DNA of 22,328 nt from JAAYGT01 sp050252075 (lineage in GTDB: Bacteria; Pseudomonadota; Gammaproteobacteria; Burkholderiales; Burkholderiaceae_B). A program made the translations under genes and the position numbers. Each line of letters starts with the position of its first letter. Positions within the stretch are counted from its first letter, which is position 1. Shown piece after piece: positions 1-7,696 of the stretch. The notes below the pieces were generated by a model. That model was not told the origin of the DNA. It was given only the letters and a program-made list of their open reading frames with translations, and made no database searches. The stretch spans positions 1-22,328 of the forward strand of contig JBFWLP010000055.1 of assembly GCA_050252075.1 (NCBI GenBank). The letters run 5' to 3'.

Positions 1-1
1 G

Positions 2-367
2 CGCATCATTGACACCCTGTGGCATGCCAAAGACACCCCGCCGGTGGGCCGCAGCCTGCGGTTTCTGTGTGCACATTTACAACGCCACCAGGATGAACTG
101 GCACCGGTGCTGGAAAAGCTGAAATCACTGGGCTATGTGGTCAATACCGAGAACGGGGAAGCCGATCTGTGGGTGCTGTCGTGCGACCAGCGCCAGGCGA
201 CGGTTGGCCCATTGGTGGACGCCCTGCTGCTCGATACCCGCCAACCGAGCGTGCGCGACGACCCCCGCCTGGCGCAAGCGGTCGCGCACACGCTGCTGCA
301 ACAGCCCGTGCGGCTGGAAACCCTGGTCGAAACGCCGTCGCCTGACGAAAAAAAACAACCCGCCTAG
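2..367 (+). CDS. C-terminal end of a probable YihY/BrkB-family inner-membrane protein (5' truncated)
   Basis: The frame is open from the first bases of the window to a TAG stop, giving about 121 residues of a longer protein; the GTG at 44 is internal to the frame and not a convincing start. The fragment is soluble and helical, with the segment EADLWVLSCDQRQATVGPLV followed by LLLDTRQP. This resembles the cytoplasmic winged-helix-like tail that betaproteobacterial YihY (formerly 'ribonuclease BN') proteins carry after their six membrane helices. No membrane segment lies in the visible part, so the assignment rests on recall of the tail alone. A stand-alone small transcription factor is the main alternative. 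It ends 79 bp before the CBS-domain gene on the same strand. Confidence 0.5.
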   Translation, partial: RIIDTLWHAKDTPPVGRSLRFLCAHLQRHQDELAPVLEKLKSLGYVVNTENGEADLWVLSCDQRQATVGPLVDALLLDTRQPSVRDDPRLAQAVAHTLLQQPVRLETLVETPSPDEKKQPA

Positions 368-446
368 GCCGTCCGGCCCTGTTCGGGAGCACTGGATTGG
401 TGCAAAATAGCAGAAGGAACGCCGACCGGGTGTCAGGAGAAGAGCC

Positions 447-905
447 ATGTTGAAAGTCAGTGAAATTTTGCGTGTCAAGGGCGATACGCTGTATACCGCC
501 ACGCCCGATATGCCGATCAAGAAAGCCCTGGAAACCATGAGCGAACAGGATATCGGTTCGCTGGTGGTCATGGAGCATGGCGAGCTCGTGGGCATGCTGA
601 CGTTTCGTGAAATCATTCGCCATTTGCACGACAACAACGGCGAAACCGGCAACCAAACCATACGCCGCATCATGGACGACGCGCCGGTTAGCGTATCGCC
701 CAACACCAGCGCCGATGAAATGCAGCGCCTCATGCTTGAAAAGCATGCGCGCTACCTGCCCGTCATGGACGGCCCCACCCTCATGGGTGTCATATCGTTC
801 TACGACATGGCCAAAGCCGTGGTGGCCGCTCAGCAATTCGAAAACAAAATGCTCAAGGCCTACATACGCGATTGGCCCGAAGACGAAGAAAGCCGCGCCA
901 ATTAA
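447..905 (+). CDS. Two-CBS-domain protein
   Basis: This 152-residue protein consists almost entirely of a tandem CBS pair (a Bateman module), a cytosolic unit that usually senses adenine nucleotides or related ligands. The first CBS covers about residues 5-62, with the typical DIGSLVVMEHGELVGMLTFR core. The second covers about residues 75-135, with HARYLPVMDGPTLMGVISFY. There is no attached enzyme or transporter domain, so the regulated partner cannot be read from the sequence. AGGAGA, 6 nt before the ATG, supports this start. It converges on dusA, with only one base between the two stop codons. Confidence 0.88.
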   Translation: MLKVSEILRVKGDTLYTATPDMPIKKALETMSEQDIGSLVVMEHGELVGMLTFREIIRHLHDNNGETGNQTIRRIMDDAPVSVSPNTSADEMQRLMLEKHARYLPVMDGPTLMGVISFYDMAKAVVAAQQFENKMLKAYIRDWPEDEESRAN

Positions 906-906
906 T

Positions 907-1941
907 CTAGTCGGCCGACACGGCCTGCACTGCGTGCCAGGCACGCCACAAGACATCGGGGTCGTTTTCCCCCAGCACGGCAGGATCGGACAACGTACGG
1001 CGCCACTGACGGGCGCCTTTCCTGCCCGTCATTAGCCCCAGCATGGCCCGGGCAATGTGGCGCAACGGTGTACCGTTGCGTGTTTCGCGGGCGGTGTACG
1101 CCGCCATTTCCCGGATCACAATGTCAAGCTCCGGCACAGCGGCAAGTGGGTCGATACGCGTACTCAGGCGACTTAGCACCGCCGGATGATGCCAGGCCGC
1201 CCGACCCAACATGACGCCGTCAAAGGTGTCCAGCAACGGCATAGCGGCATTCTCGTCGGCAATGCCGCCATTGATTACGATCACGGCGTCGGGAAAATCG
1301 TGCTTCAAACGGGCGGCGTCGTGATAGCGCAGCGGAGGGATTTCCCGGTTGTCTTTGGGCGAGAGCCCCTTGAGCACGGCATTGCGGGCGTGCACCACGA
1401 ATACCCGGCAACCGGCGTCATGAAGCGTACCCACGAAATCGCGCACAAAACCGTAGGAATCGTCGTAGTCCAGCCCCAACCGGTGTTTGACCGTGACCGG
1501 CACCGACACGGCGTCTTGCATGGCCTTGACGCAATCGACCACCAGGGCGGGTTCCGCCATCAGGCAGGCACCGAACGCGCCCCGCTGCACGCGCTCGGAC
1601 GGACAGCCGCAATTGAGGTTGATTTCATCGTACCCCCATTGCTCGCCCAACCGGGCCGCATGGGCCAGCGCATCGGGTTCGCTGCCGCCCAGCTGCAGCG
1701 CCACCGGATGTTCGGCCGGGTCAAAATCCAGATGGCGCGCCACGTCGCCGTGCAGCAGTGCACCGGTGGTGATCATTTCCGTATACAGCCGCGCACCGGG
1801 GGCCAGTAAACGATGAAAATACCGGCAATGGCGATCGGTTACATCGATCATGGGCGCAACGCAGAGCCGCCAGCCGGCGGGCGACGGCACGGCAGGCAAT
1901 GGGCGCGACAACGCGGTATCGGGGAGCAAATCGTGAGACAT
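907..1941 (-). CDS. dusA: tRNA-dihydrouridine synthase A
   Basis: This FMN-dependent enzyme reduces uridine to dihydrouridine in the D-loop of tRNA. The 344-residue protein has the TIM-barrel Dus opening (CVAPMIDVTDRHCRYFHR, about residues 27-44). The catalytic cysteine lies in INLNCGCPS, at about residue 113. The substrate/FMN segment VKHRLGLD follows, then VINGGI and GVMLGRAAW for FMN-phosphate binding. The C-terminal MLGLMTGRKGARQWRR is typical of the DusA subfamily rather than DusB or DusC. The length is normal. No strong Shine-Dalgarno sequence precedes the ATG, so the start could be slightly wrong, but the first 25 residues are the usual variable tail. It is divergent from thrB and convergent with the CBS gene. 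Confidence 0.93.
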   Translation of the reverse strand: MSHDLLPDTALSRPLPAVPSPAGWRLCVAPMIDVTDRHCRYFHRLLAPGARLYTEMITTGALLHGDVARHLDFDPAEHPVALQLGGSEPDALAHAARLGEQWGYDEINLNCGCPSERVQRGAFGACLMAEPALVVDCVKAMQDAVSVPVTVKHRLGLDYDDSYGFVRDFVGTLHDAGCRVFVVHARNAVLKGLSPKDNREIPPLRYHDAARLKHDFPDAVIVINGGIADENAAMPLLDTFDGVMLGRAAWHHPAVLSRLSTRIDPLAAVPELDIVIREMAAYTARETRNGTPLRHIARAMLGLMTGRKGARQWRRTLSDPAVLGENDPDVLWRAWHAVQAVSAD

Positions 1942-2032
1942 GGGAATGACGAGAATACAGGGTAACCTGCTATTTTAGCCGCCCGGCGGGGGCATTCGGC
2001 GCGTATTGCTGGGCACAGCAGCGCTCGCTGCA

Positions 2033-2090
2033 CTAAAATGGCAGTGCCCGTGACGCTGCGCGGGTTTTTTCTTGACCCGCACGCTGCGGG
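2033..2090 (+). promoter_or_regulatory. Candidate thrB promoter -10 and structured leader
   Basis: A TAAAAT box lies at 2034-2039, upstream of thrB, without a well-spaced -35 hexamer; TTGCTG at 2006-2011 is too far away. Directly after it, CCCGTG (2047-2052) can pair with CGCGGG (2059-2064, one G.U), followed by six T residues (2065-2070), which looks like an intrinsic terminator. GCGGGT (2060-2065) can instead pair with ACCCGC (2075-2080). The latter overlaps CCCGCA (2076-2081), which pairs perfectly with TGCGGG (2085-2090). The pairings are seen directly; any regulatory role and the promoter itself are inference. Confidence 0.35.
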
Positions 2091-2121
2091 CAACTTGTCA
2101 ACGACTCAAAGATCACTACCC

Positions 2122-3090
2122 ATGGCCGTCTTTACCTCTGTCAGTGAAACCGATGCTCAAAATCTGCTTGAACACTATGCATTGGGCCAGTTGGTGTCAC
2201 TGCGCGGTATTACCGCCGGCATCGAAAACACGAATTATTTTTTAACCACCACAACCGGTGAGTACGTTCTGACCCTGTTCGAAGTTCTAACCTTTGAACA
2301 ACTGCCCTTTTACATAGAACTGATGCATCATCTGGCCACACGCGCCGTTCCCGTGCCGCTGCCGCAAACCACCCGGCAAAACACGCGCATCACCGAGCTG
2401 CACGGCAAACCCTGTGCCATTGTGTCGCGGTTGCAAGGCGGCTACGAACCCGACCCCAGCGTGCAGCACTGCGTGCTGGCGGCGCAAACCCTGGCGCAGG
2501 CGCATCTGGCGGCGCGCGACTTCCCCATCCATCAACCCAACCTTCGAGGCCTGGCGTGGTGGAAACAAACCATTCCCAAAGTCATGCCCTTCCTGACGCC
2601 CGACCAGGCGTCACTGATTCAGCAGGTACTGCACGAGCAGGCCGAATTTGCACAAAGCCCAACTTATGCCGCACTGCCATCGGGGCCGGCCCATTGCGAC
2701 CTGTTCCGTGACAACGTGCTGTTCGACGGCACGTACGAATCGCCGCGCATGGGCGGATTCATTGATTTTTACTTCGCCGGCTGCGACACCTGGCTGTTCG
2801 ACGTGGCCGTCACGGTCAACGACTGGTGTATCGAGCGCGACACCGGCGCCTTCGACACGGCCAAGGTGCACGCCTGGCTGAAGGCCTACGCCGGTGTCCG
2901 TCCGTTCACCGAAGCCGAACGCCAGGCCTGGCCCTGGATGCTGCAGGCGGCGGCCCTGCGTTTCTGGACGTCGAGACTGTTCGATTTTTACCTGCCGCGC
3001 CCGGCCCAAACGCTCAAGCCGCACGATCCGCGCCACTTTGAGCGCGTGCTGCGGCAGCGTCGCACGCAACCTTTACCCACACTCCCCTAA
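2122..3090 (+). CDS. thrB: Homoserine kinase (ThrB, aminoglycoside-phosphotransferase fold)
   Basis: ThrB phosphorylates homoserine with ATP, the step before threonine synthase. The 322-residue protein is the APH-fold ThrB found in pseudomonads and betaproteobacteria, not the GHMP-type enzyme of E. coli. It shows the N-terminal ITAGIENTNYFL motif (about residues 30-41), then EYVLTLFE. The catalytic-loop signature HCDLFRDNVLF is at about residues 191-201, and the metal-binding FIDFYFAG starts at about 213. The frame stays open 28 codons upstream to an ATG at 2038. I chose the ATG at 2122 because the conserved ThrB N-terminus (MAVFTSVSE) begins there and the upstream stretch is a structured leader. 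The membrane-protein gene follows after 12 bp and is probably cotranscribed. Confidence 0.93.
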   Translation: MAVFTSVSETDAQNLLEHYALGQLVSLRGITAGIENTNYFLTTTTGEYVLTLFEVLTFEQLPFYIELMHHLATRAVPVPLPQTTRQNTRITELHGKPCAIVSRLQGGYEPDPSVQHCVLAAQTLAQAHLAARDFPIHQPNLRGLAWWKQTIPKVMPFLTPDQASLIQQVLHEQAEFAQSPTYAALPSGPAHCDLFRDNVLFDGTYESPRMGGFIDFYFAGCDTWLFDVAVTVNDWCIERDTGAFDTAKVHAWLKAYAGVRPFTEAERQAWPWMLQAAALRFWTSRLFDFYLPRPAQTLKPHDPRHFERVLRQRRTQPLPTLP

Positions 3091-3102
3091 TACATACCCA
3101 GC

Positions 3103-3876
3103 ATGCAAGCAGCAATACTACCCATGAGTGCCGGATGGCAGTGGATACAGGACGGTTTCCGGATTTTCAGGCGTCAACCCATGGCCATGGGCTTCTGGAG
3201 CCTGTTCACCAGCTTCCTGATCACCGTCAGCTACCTTATTCCCCTGTTCGGGCAACTGGCGCTCATTATGCTCACCCCTTTGCTCACCTTCGTCACCCTG
3301 GGTGCATGCCGCACTATTGCACAGGGCGGCACCATGCAGCTGTCCATGTGGGTTGACCCCATTCGTCCGGTGGAAACGCGCAAGCGGCTGCTGGGGCTGG
3401 GGCTGGCGTACATGCTGTGCTGCATGGCAGGCGGTTTTCTGGCGACGCTGCCTTTTCTGGGCACACTGGGTGCTGCTCTCGACGCCAATGGGGCGATCGA
3501 CGAGACAGCACTGTATGCCGCCATCCGCGGACCGCTGATTACCTTCGGGCTGATTTATCTGCTGATTTCGGCCTGTTTCTGGCATGCGCCCGCACTGATC
3601 GGCTGGCATCGCATAAAAATGGGCCAGGCCCTGTTCTTTTCCATGGTGGCATGCTGGCGCAACAAGTGGCCGTTTCTGCTGTATGGCATTGGATGGGCGG
3701 GTATTTTCATTGCGTTGCAGTTCACGGGCACTTTGCTGAGTGGCATGGGGTTGTCGGGGGCGATGACACAAATGCTGTTGACACCCGTCAATATCATTGT
3801 GGCCGCCATTTTGTATTGCAGCTTTTACCCCGCGTACATCAGCGTGTTCGGGGTGAACTACCCTTCCCGCAATTAA
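3103..3876 (+). CDS. Multi-pass membrane protein, BPSS1780-like
   Basis: This 257-residue integral membrane protein has about five or six hydrophobic segments: around residues 28-48, 50-66, 98-120, 143-166, 182-202 and 222-245. It resembles the betaproteobacterial family named after BPSS1780, whose function is unknown. The N-terminal part (GWQWIQDGFRIFRRQP) is the amphipathic lead typical of that family. No catalytic motif is visible. Its start 12 bp after thrB implies cotranscription, a gene neighbourhood I recall from related genomes. An ATG at 3124 (MSAGWQW) is an equally plausible start, since neither has a clear ribosome binding site. Its TAA shares two bases with the stop codon of the opposing DUF192 gene. 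Confidence 0.75.
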   Translation: MQAAILPMSAGWQWIQDGFRIFRRQPMAMGFWSLFTSFLITVSYLIPLFGQLALIMLTPLLTFVTLGACRTIAQGGTMQLSMWVDPIRPVETRKRLLGLGLAYMLCCMAGGFLATLPFLGTLGAALDANGAIDETALYAAIRGPLITFGLIYLLISACFWHAPALIGWHRIKMGQALFFSMVACWRNKWPFLLYGIGWAGIFIALQFTGTLLSGMGLSGAMTQMLLTPVNIIVAAILYCSFYPAYISVFGVNYPSRN

Positions 3877-4241
3877 GGTTGGCATTGCGCCCGCCCCCGG
3901 GCGCGGGCGCACAGCATACGCTGCAATGTGTCCAGAGCCTGCGGAACGTCGCGCAGAAACCCGCCGGGCAATTCCACAACCCCGACAGCCTGTGAACAAC
4001 GCCACACTCCCCAGGGCGCGGCGTTGTTGACAACGCGCACGCATCGCCCTGCGGCATCGAAGAACACCAGATCGAGAGGCCGGCGCAGAAAAAACGTATG
4101 CACACAGCGGCAGGGTGACAGCACCAAACCCTGGCCGGGATGCAGCGCCGGGCACCCGAACACACCGCAAAGCCGCTGCAAGAAGCCTTGGGCATACGTT
4201 AGTGTGATGGATACAGCCGTACCCGATGCGTCGGCAGCCAT
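3873..4241 (-). CDS. DUF192 family protein, last gene of the Tad operon
   Basis: This 122-residue protein matches the DUF192 (COG1430) pattern. It has a leader with a 'LRGxxG'-like element (LQRLCGVFGCPAL), then GLVLSPCRCVHTFFLRRPLD and LVFFDAAGRCVRV, corresponding to the family's C-x-x-hHTFxMRxPIDVVFLD core. The family's biochemical role is not established. An in-frame ATG exists at 4313, but the ATG at 4241 forms a TAATG overlap with the tadC stop codon, so it is preferred. This coupling makes the protein part of the pilus operon. The protein has eight cysteines, more than is usual for the family. It converges with the BPSS1780-like gene with overlapping stop codons. Confidence 0.8.
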   Translation of the reverse strand: MAADASGTAVSITLTYAQGFLQRLCGVFGCPALHPGQGLVLSPCRCVHTFFLRRPLDLVFFDAAGRCVRVVNNAAPWGVWRCSQAVGVVELPGGFLRDVPQALDTLQRMLCARARGRAQCQP

Positions 4242-5122
4242 TACAGATAGCCTTGCAACAGATTCACCGCAACCGGGAACGCAATGATCAGAAAAGTGCA
4301 AGGGAATATGCAAAATACCAATGGGAACAGCATTTTCACGGGCGCTTCAAGTGCAAGCTTTTCAACGCGCTGGAAGCGCTCGGCGCGCCGTTGCGCTGAC
4401 TGGGACTGCAACAAGGGGGCCAGACTCATGCCCATAAGCTCCGCATGCTGCAAGGCCGCCACCCAGCTATCGACCTCGGGCAGGCTGCATCGCTCGGCCA
4501 TCACGGAAAGCGCCTGCATTTTCGGTGTGCCCGTGCGTATCAGCGCCAGCATATAGTGCAGTTCGTCATACAAAGGCCCCGGCGGGCCGTGCCGTGCCGC
4601 CTGCTGCAAGGCACCGTGCAGATTCAGGCCCGCCTGCACGCACAAGGTGGTCATGTCCAGAAGAAAAGGCAGTTGCCTCAGTATGGTTTGCCGGCGCCGG
4701 TTACCAAGACGATGCACCACATGGCGAGGCCACAGAAAACCCGCCGCCGCCAACAACCCGCCCGGGACAGCGGCGTGCTGCAGTGACGCTCCGAGCAGTG
4801 CGGCCGCGCCGGACACAAGCAGGAAGCCGACGGTAGCCACACAGAACTGCATGGCTACCAACTGGGCAGGCGTCCAGTGATCGTGCAGTCCGGCAAGCTG
4901 CAAGGCGGCGGACAAACGCCGCCGCAGGCGCCAGGCCAGCAAGGGCTCACAGAGCGGGCAAAGCGCCTGCACCCAGGGCCATGCGCATCGCACGTACCAC
5001 GGACGCACCACTGATCGCGGAGTTGTGGCGCGTTCGCTGACCGGCCGTAGAAAGACCACGAACACACACGACAGGCAAAGCCCGGCCGCCACGCAACTGA
5101 TCCAGAACCAGGCGGCGGACAC
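4241..5122 (-). CDS. tadC: Tad pilus inner-membrane platform protein TadC
   Basis: TadC and TadB form the inner-membrane platform of Tad/Flp pili, in contact with the TadA ATPase. This 293-residue protein has an N-terminal membrane segment (WISCVAAGLCLSCVFVVF). A further hydrophobic region follows at about residues 85-125, then a GspF-type helical domain containing RQLPFLLDMTTLCVQAGLNL. It ends with the hydrophobic pair MLFPLVFCIFPCTFLIIAF. I chose a GTG start because it lies 4 nt after the tadB stop and 9 nt after a GAGG. Longer in-frame starts up to 5251 would run well inside tadB. The stop overlaps the DUF192 ATG. Confidence 0.87.
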   Translation of the reverse strand: MSAAWFWISCVAAGLCLSCVFVVFLRPVSERATTPRSVVRPWYVRCAWPWVQALCPLCEPLLAWRLRRRLSAALQLAGLHDHWTPAQLVAMQFCVATVGFLLVSGAAALLGASLQHAAVPGGLLAAAGFLWPRHVVHRLGNRRRQTILRQLPFLLDMTTLCVQAGLNLHGALQQAARHGPPGPLYDELHYMLALIRTGTPKMQALSVMAERCSLPEVDSWVAALQHAELMGMSLAPLLQSQSAQRRAERFQRVEKLALEAPVKMLFPLVFCIFPCTFLIIAFPVAVNLLQGYL

Positions 5123-5126
5123 GGGA

Positions 5127-5969
5127 TCAGACCTCGATGGCGACGATGCGCCGTATAAGTACAAGCCCCAGGCCCTCGAGTACCAGGACCAGACCCAGCA
5201 CGCCCCAACCCCAAGGGGTTTCCCATAAGCCGCGCATGGAGTCTGGATCAATCCAGGCTAGGGCCACGCCCAGGAGCAACGGCAGGGAAGCCATAATGAC
5301 CGCCTGCAGGCGCCCTTGAGCCGTGAGCGCGTGAATGCGGCCTTTCAGCTGCAGCCGGGCACGAAAGGTTGCCGCCATTTCTTCCAGAAGCTGGCCCAGA
5401 CTGCCGCCGTTCTGGCTTGCAATGACCAGTGCCGACACCATCAAGCCCAACGTCTCGGTGGGAACACGCCGCTGCAGATTCAGCAAACTGTCTTGCAGCG
5501 ACACCCCCAGCCGCTGCTCACGCTGGAGCAGTCCAAGCTCTTGTCCCAACGGGGCACCGGTACGGTCACCGATGTGGCGCAACGCGGTGGACAGCCCTAC
5601 CCCCGAACGCAAGGCACCGGCCAATGCCATCAGAAAATCGGGCAGTTGCTGGTCGATACGCGCCAGGCGACGGGCCCGGACATAAGCCAGCAAATGCAGC
5701 GGCGCGGCGAGCACGAGAGCGCCGACGGCAAGGGAGCCGAACAGGGTTCCGGCCAAGGCATACACCACGACGGCTACCGCAGCGGCCAGCAAACACAGGA
5801 ACGACCATAACTGGACAGGATTCAGAAACAGGAAAAAATCGGAGAGCTGGCGATGGGCGTGAGCCGTAAGAAAACGCCGATAGGCTGTATACGCCCGGGC
5901 GCCGTAAATTTGCCCGAGCCATACGAGCAGTGCGACGGCCAACGCCACACATGCAATCAGGGCGATCAT
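5127..5969 (-). CDS. tadB: Tad pilus inner-membrane platform protein TadB
   Basis: This is a 280-residue GspF-domain membrane protein, the partner of TadC. It has N-terminal membrane helices at about residues 2-22 and 54-95. The cytoplasmic GspF domain follows, with QQLPDFLMALAGALRSGVGL, then SLQDSLLNLQRRVPTETLGL and the SALVIASQNGGSLGQLLEEM helix. It finishes with two C-terminal helices separated by a short loop. The ATG forms an ATGA overlap with the tadA stop codon, so its translation should be coupled to the ATPase. Length and domain order are normal for TadB. Confidence 0.9.
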   Translation of the reverse strand: MIALIACVALAVALLVWLGQIYGARAYTAYRRFLTAHAHRQLSDFFLFLNPVQLWSFLCLLAAAVAVVVYALAGTLFGSLAVGALVLAAPLHLLAYVRARRLARIDQQLPDFLMALAGALRSGVGLSTALRHIGDRTGAPLGQELGLLQREQRLGVSLQDSLLNLQRRVPTETLGLMVSALVIASQNGGSLGQLLEEMAATFRARLQLKGRIHALTAQGRLQAVIMASLPLLLGVALAWIDPDSMRGLWETPWGWGVLGLVLVLEGLGLVLIRRIVAIEV

Positions 5970-7696
5970 GCAAGGTCTCCCGGTCGGAAACTGCCGGCAA
6001 CGGCGTCGTGCGCCTGATCGAAGAACCCCGCTTCGAACTCACCGGCCTGTACCGAGCCGGCAAGGCAGTCGGGGGCGACGCCGCACCCCGCAAAGCGCGG
6101 TGCGGGTGCACCGTGGTACAGAAACACGGGCTGCGTTTGAATCCTGCCGCTTTCAATGCCGGTGACTTCAACAATGCCGGTAATCACGCGCTGCCCGCAA
6201 GTCAGGCGGGCTTGCTGCACAATGAAATGTATGCTGGCGGCGATATGCTCACGAACAGCGGCAAGCGGCAAATCCATACCGGCCATCAGGATCATCGTTT
6301 CCAGACGAGACAAGGCGTCGCGCGGCGTATTGGCATGCAAGGTGGTTAGCGATCCCTCGTGGCCGGTATTCATGGCGGCGAGCATGTCGAACGCTTCTGC
6401 CCCACGGCACTCACCCACCACGATACGGTCGGGCCGCATGCGCAGCGCGTTGCGCACCAGTTCGCGAATACCGATGAATCCTTGCCCCTCGGCATTGGCC
6501 GGGCGCGATTCAAGGGCGACCAGATGGGAGTGATTCAGCCGAAGTTCGGCGGCATCTTCAATGGTGATGATACGTTCACCCGACGGGATGGCATTGGACA
6601 GCACATTCAGCAGCGTGGTCTTGCCGGATCCGGTTCCTCCGGAAACCACGATATTGCGGCGATGCCGCACGCAACTGGTCAGGAATTGCGCCATGGGCGG
6701 GCTCAAAGCCCCGGCCTGCTGCAAATCATGCAGCTGCAGACGGCGCCGGGGGAATTTGCGTATGGTCAGGCTGGCGCCGCGCAATGCCACAGGCCCGATC
6801 ACCGCATTCACGCGCGATCCGTCGCGCAGGCGCGCATCCACCATGGGCGAGCTTTCATCGATACGCCGCCCCAGAGGTGCGACAATACGCTCGATCACTC
6901 CCAGGACGGCCGATTCGCTGCTGAACGCCACCGGCGCCCGGCACAACCGGCCGCTCTGCTCGACAAAGATTTCGTCATGCCGGTTCACCATGATCTCAGA
7001 GATCGCAGCATCGGCCAGCAAGGGTTCAAGAGGCCCCAGGCCGACCGCCTCATTCACGACCTGATCACGCAACTCGTCTTTGTTCAGGGTTTCCGGCAGT
7101 TGCTCGTCGGTGGCAAGCAACTGCGACATAACGCCGGTTGCCTCGGCACGCAAGGCATCGTCGGTCATTTCAGTGATGTCGCGCCGGCGTAGATCCAGTG
7201 CGTTCACCAGCAGGCCGTGCAGACGCCGCCGATGACGCAGGCTGTCCGGGCCGACCGGCGTTGCGGCAACGACCGCCGACGTAGCAACAGCGGTAGTGGG
7301 GGCGTCCTGATCGCCATGCCGAATCGGCGGAATGATTTCTGTGGAGGCGGTCGGCACAACAGGGATTTCCGTGGCGTCAATCGATGTGTCGGCTTTATCG
7401 GCCACGCCGGGCAAAGCCCGTATGGTGATCAGACAAGGCCCGATGATGATTTCATCGTTTTCCTTGAGCGGACCGTAGTGTGTGATACGCCTGCCGTTCA
7501 CCCACGTACCGGACAGCGCGCCGAAGTCTTCGATCATGATGTGGCTGTCGGCAATCCGCAACGCGGCATGATGGCGTGCGACACGCCAGCTGGCCACTAC
7601 AAACTGATTGCCGCGGTCCCGACCGATGGTCAGTGGAATAGGCCACTGTTCGGCATGGCGACTGCCGTCTTCGAAACGAATATCAACATGCATCAT
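5966..7696 (-). CDS. tadA: Tad pilus assembly ATPase TadA/CpaF with N-terminal FHA domain
   Basis: This hexameric secretion ATPase powers assembly of Tad/Flp pili. The 576-residue protein starts with a forkhead-associated (FHA) domain at about residues 1-95: IGRDRGN, then VARHHA, then SGTWVNG. A linker of about 60 residues rich in Ala, Thr and Pro follows, and then the CpaF domain. Walker A is GGTGSGKT (353-360), the acidic box is ITIEDAAELRL (about 377), the Walker B region is RIVVGECRGAEA (about 424-435), and the His box is TTLHANTPRDAL (about 451-462). The FHA serine before RxH is alanine here (residue 40). A second ATG one codon in is equally possible. It overlaps the end of the secretin gene by 14 bp and precedes tadB by an ATGA overlap. 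Confidence 0.93.
   Translation of the reverse strand: MMHVDIRFEDGSRHAEQWPIPLTIGRDRGNQFVVASWRVARHHAALRIADSHIMIEDFGALSGTWVNGRRITHYGPLKENDEIIIGPCLITIRALPGVADKADTSIDATEIPVVPTASTEIIPPIRHGDQDAPTTAVATSAVVAATPVGPDSLRHRRRLHGLLVNALDLRRRDITEMTDDALRAEATGVMSQLLATDEQLPETLNKDELRDQVVNEAVGLGPLEPLLADAAISEIMVNRHDEIFVEQSGRLCRAPVAFSSESAVLGVIERIVAPLGRRIDESSPMVDARLRDGSRVNAVIGPVALRGASLTIRKFPRRRLQLHDLQQAGALSPPMAQFLTSCVRHRRNIVVSGGTGSGKTTLLNVLSNAIPSGERIITIEDAAELRLNHSHLVALESRPANAEGQGFIGIRELVRNALRMRPDRIVVGECRGAEAFDMLAAMNTGHEGSLTTLHANTPRDALSRLETMILMAGMDLPLAAVREHIAASIHFIVQQARLTCGQRVITGIVEVTGIESGRIQTQPVFLYHGAPAPRFAGCGVAPDCLAGSVQAGEFEAGFFDQAHDAVAGSFRPGDLA

Noticed and set aside
367..378. Short GGCCG/CGGCC dyad after the YihY-like gene as a terminator
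   Set aside because: The loop is only two bases and no T-run follows.
141..956. Minus-strand open frame of 271 codons opposite the CBS gene
   Set aside because: It overlaps two plus-strand coding regions and the dusA 3' end, and its product shows no domain. The CBS match on the other strand is decisive.
1942..1980. Possible dusA promoter with a TAAAAT-like box on the minus strand
   Set aside because: A TAAAAT hexamer exists, but I could not find a -35 element at acceptable spacing, so I did not list it.
3887..3910. GC-rich dyad (GCGCCCG/CGGGCGC) just after the BPSS1780-like gene as a terminator
   Set aside because: There is no T-run on either strand, and it lies inside the coding region of the DUF192 protein, so base composition explains it as well as function does.
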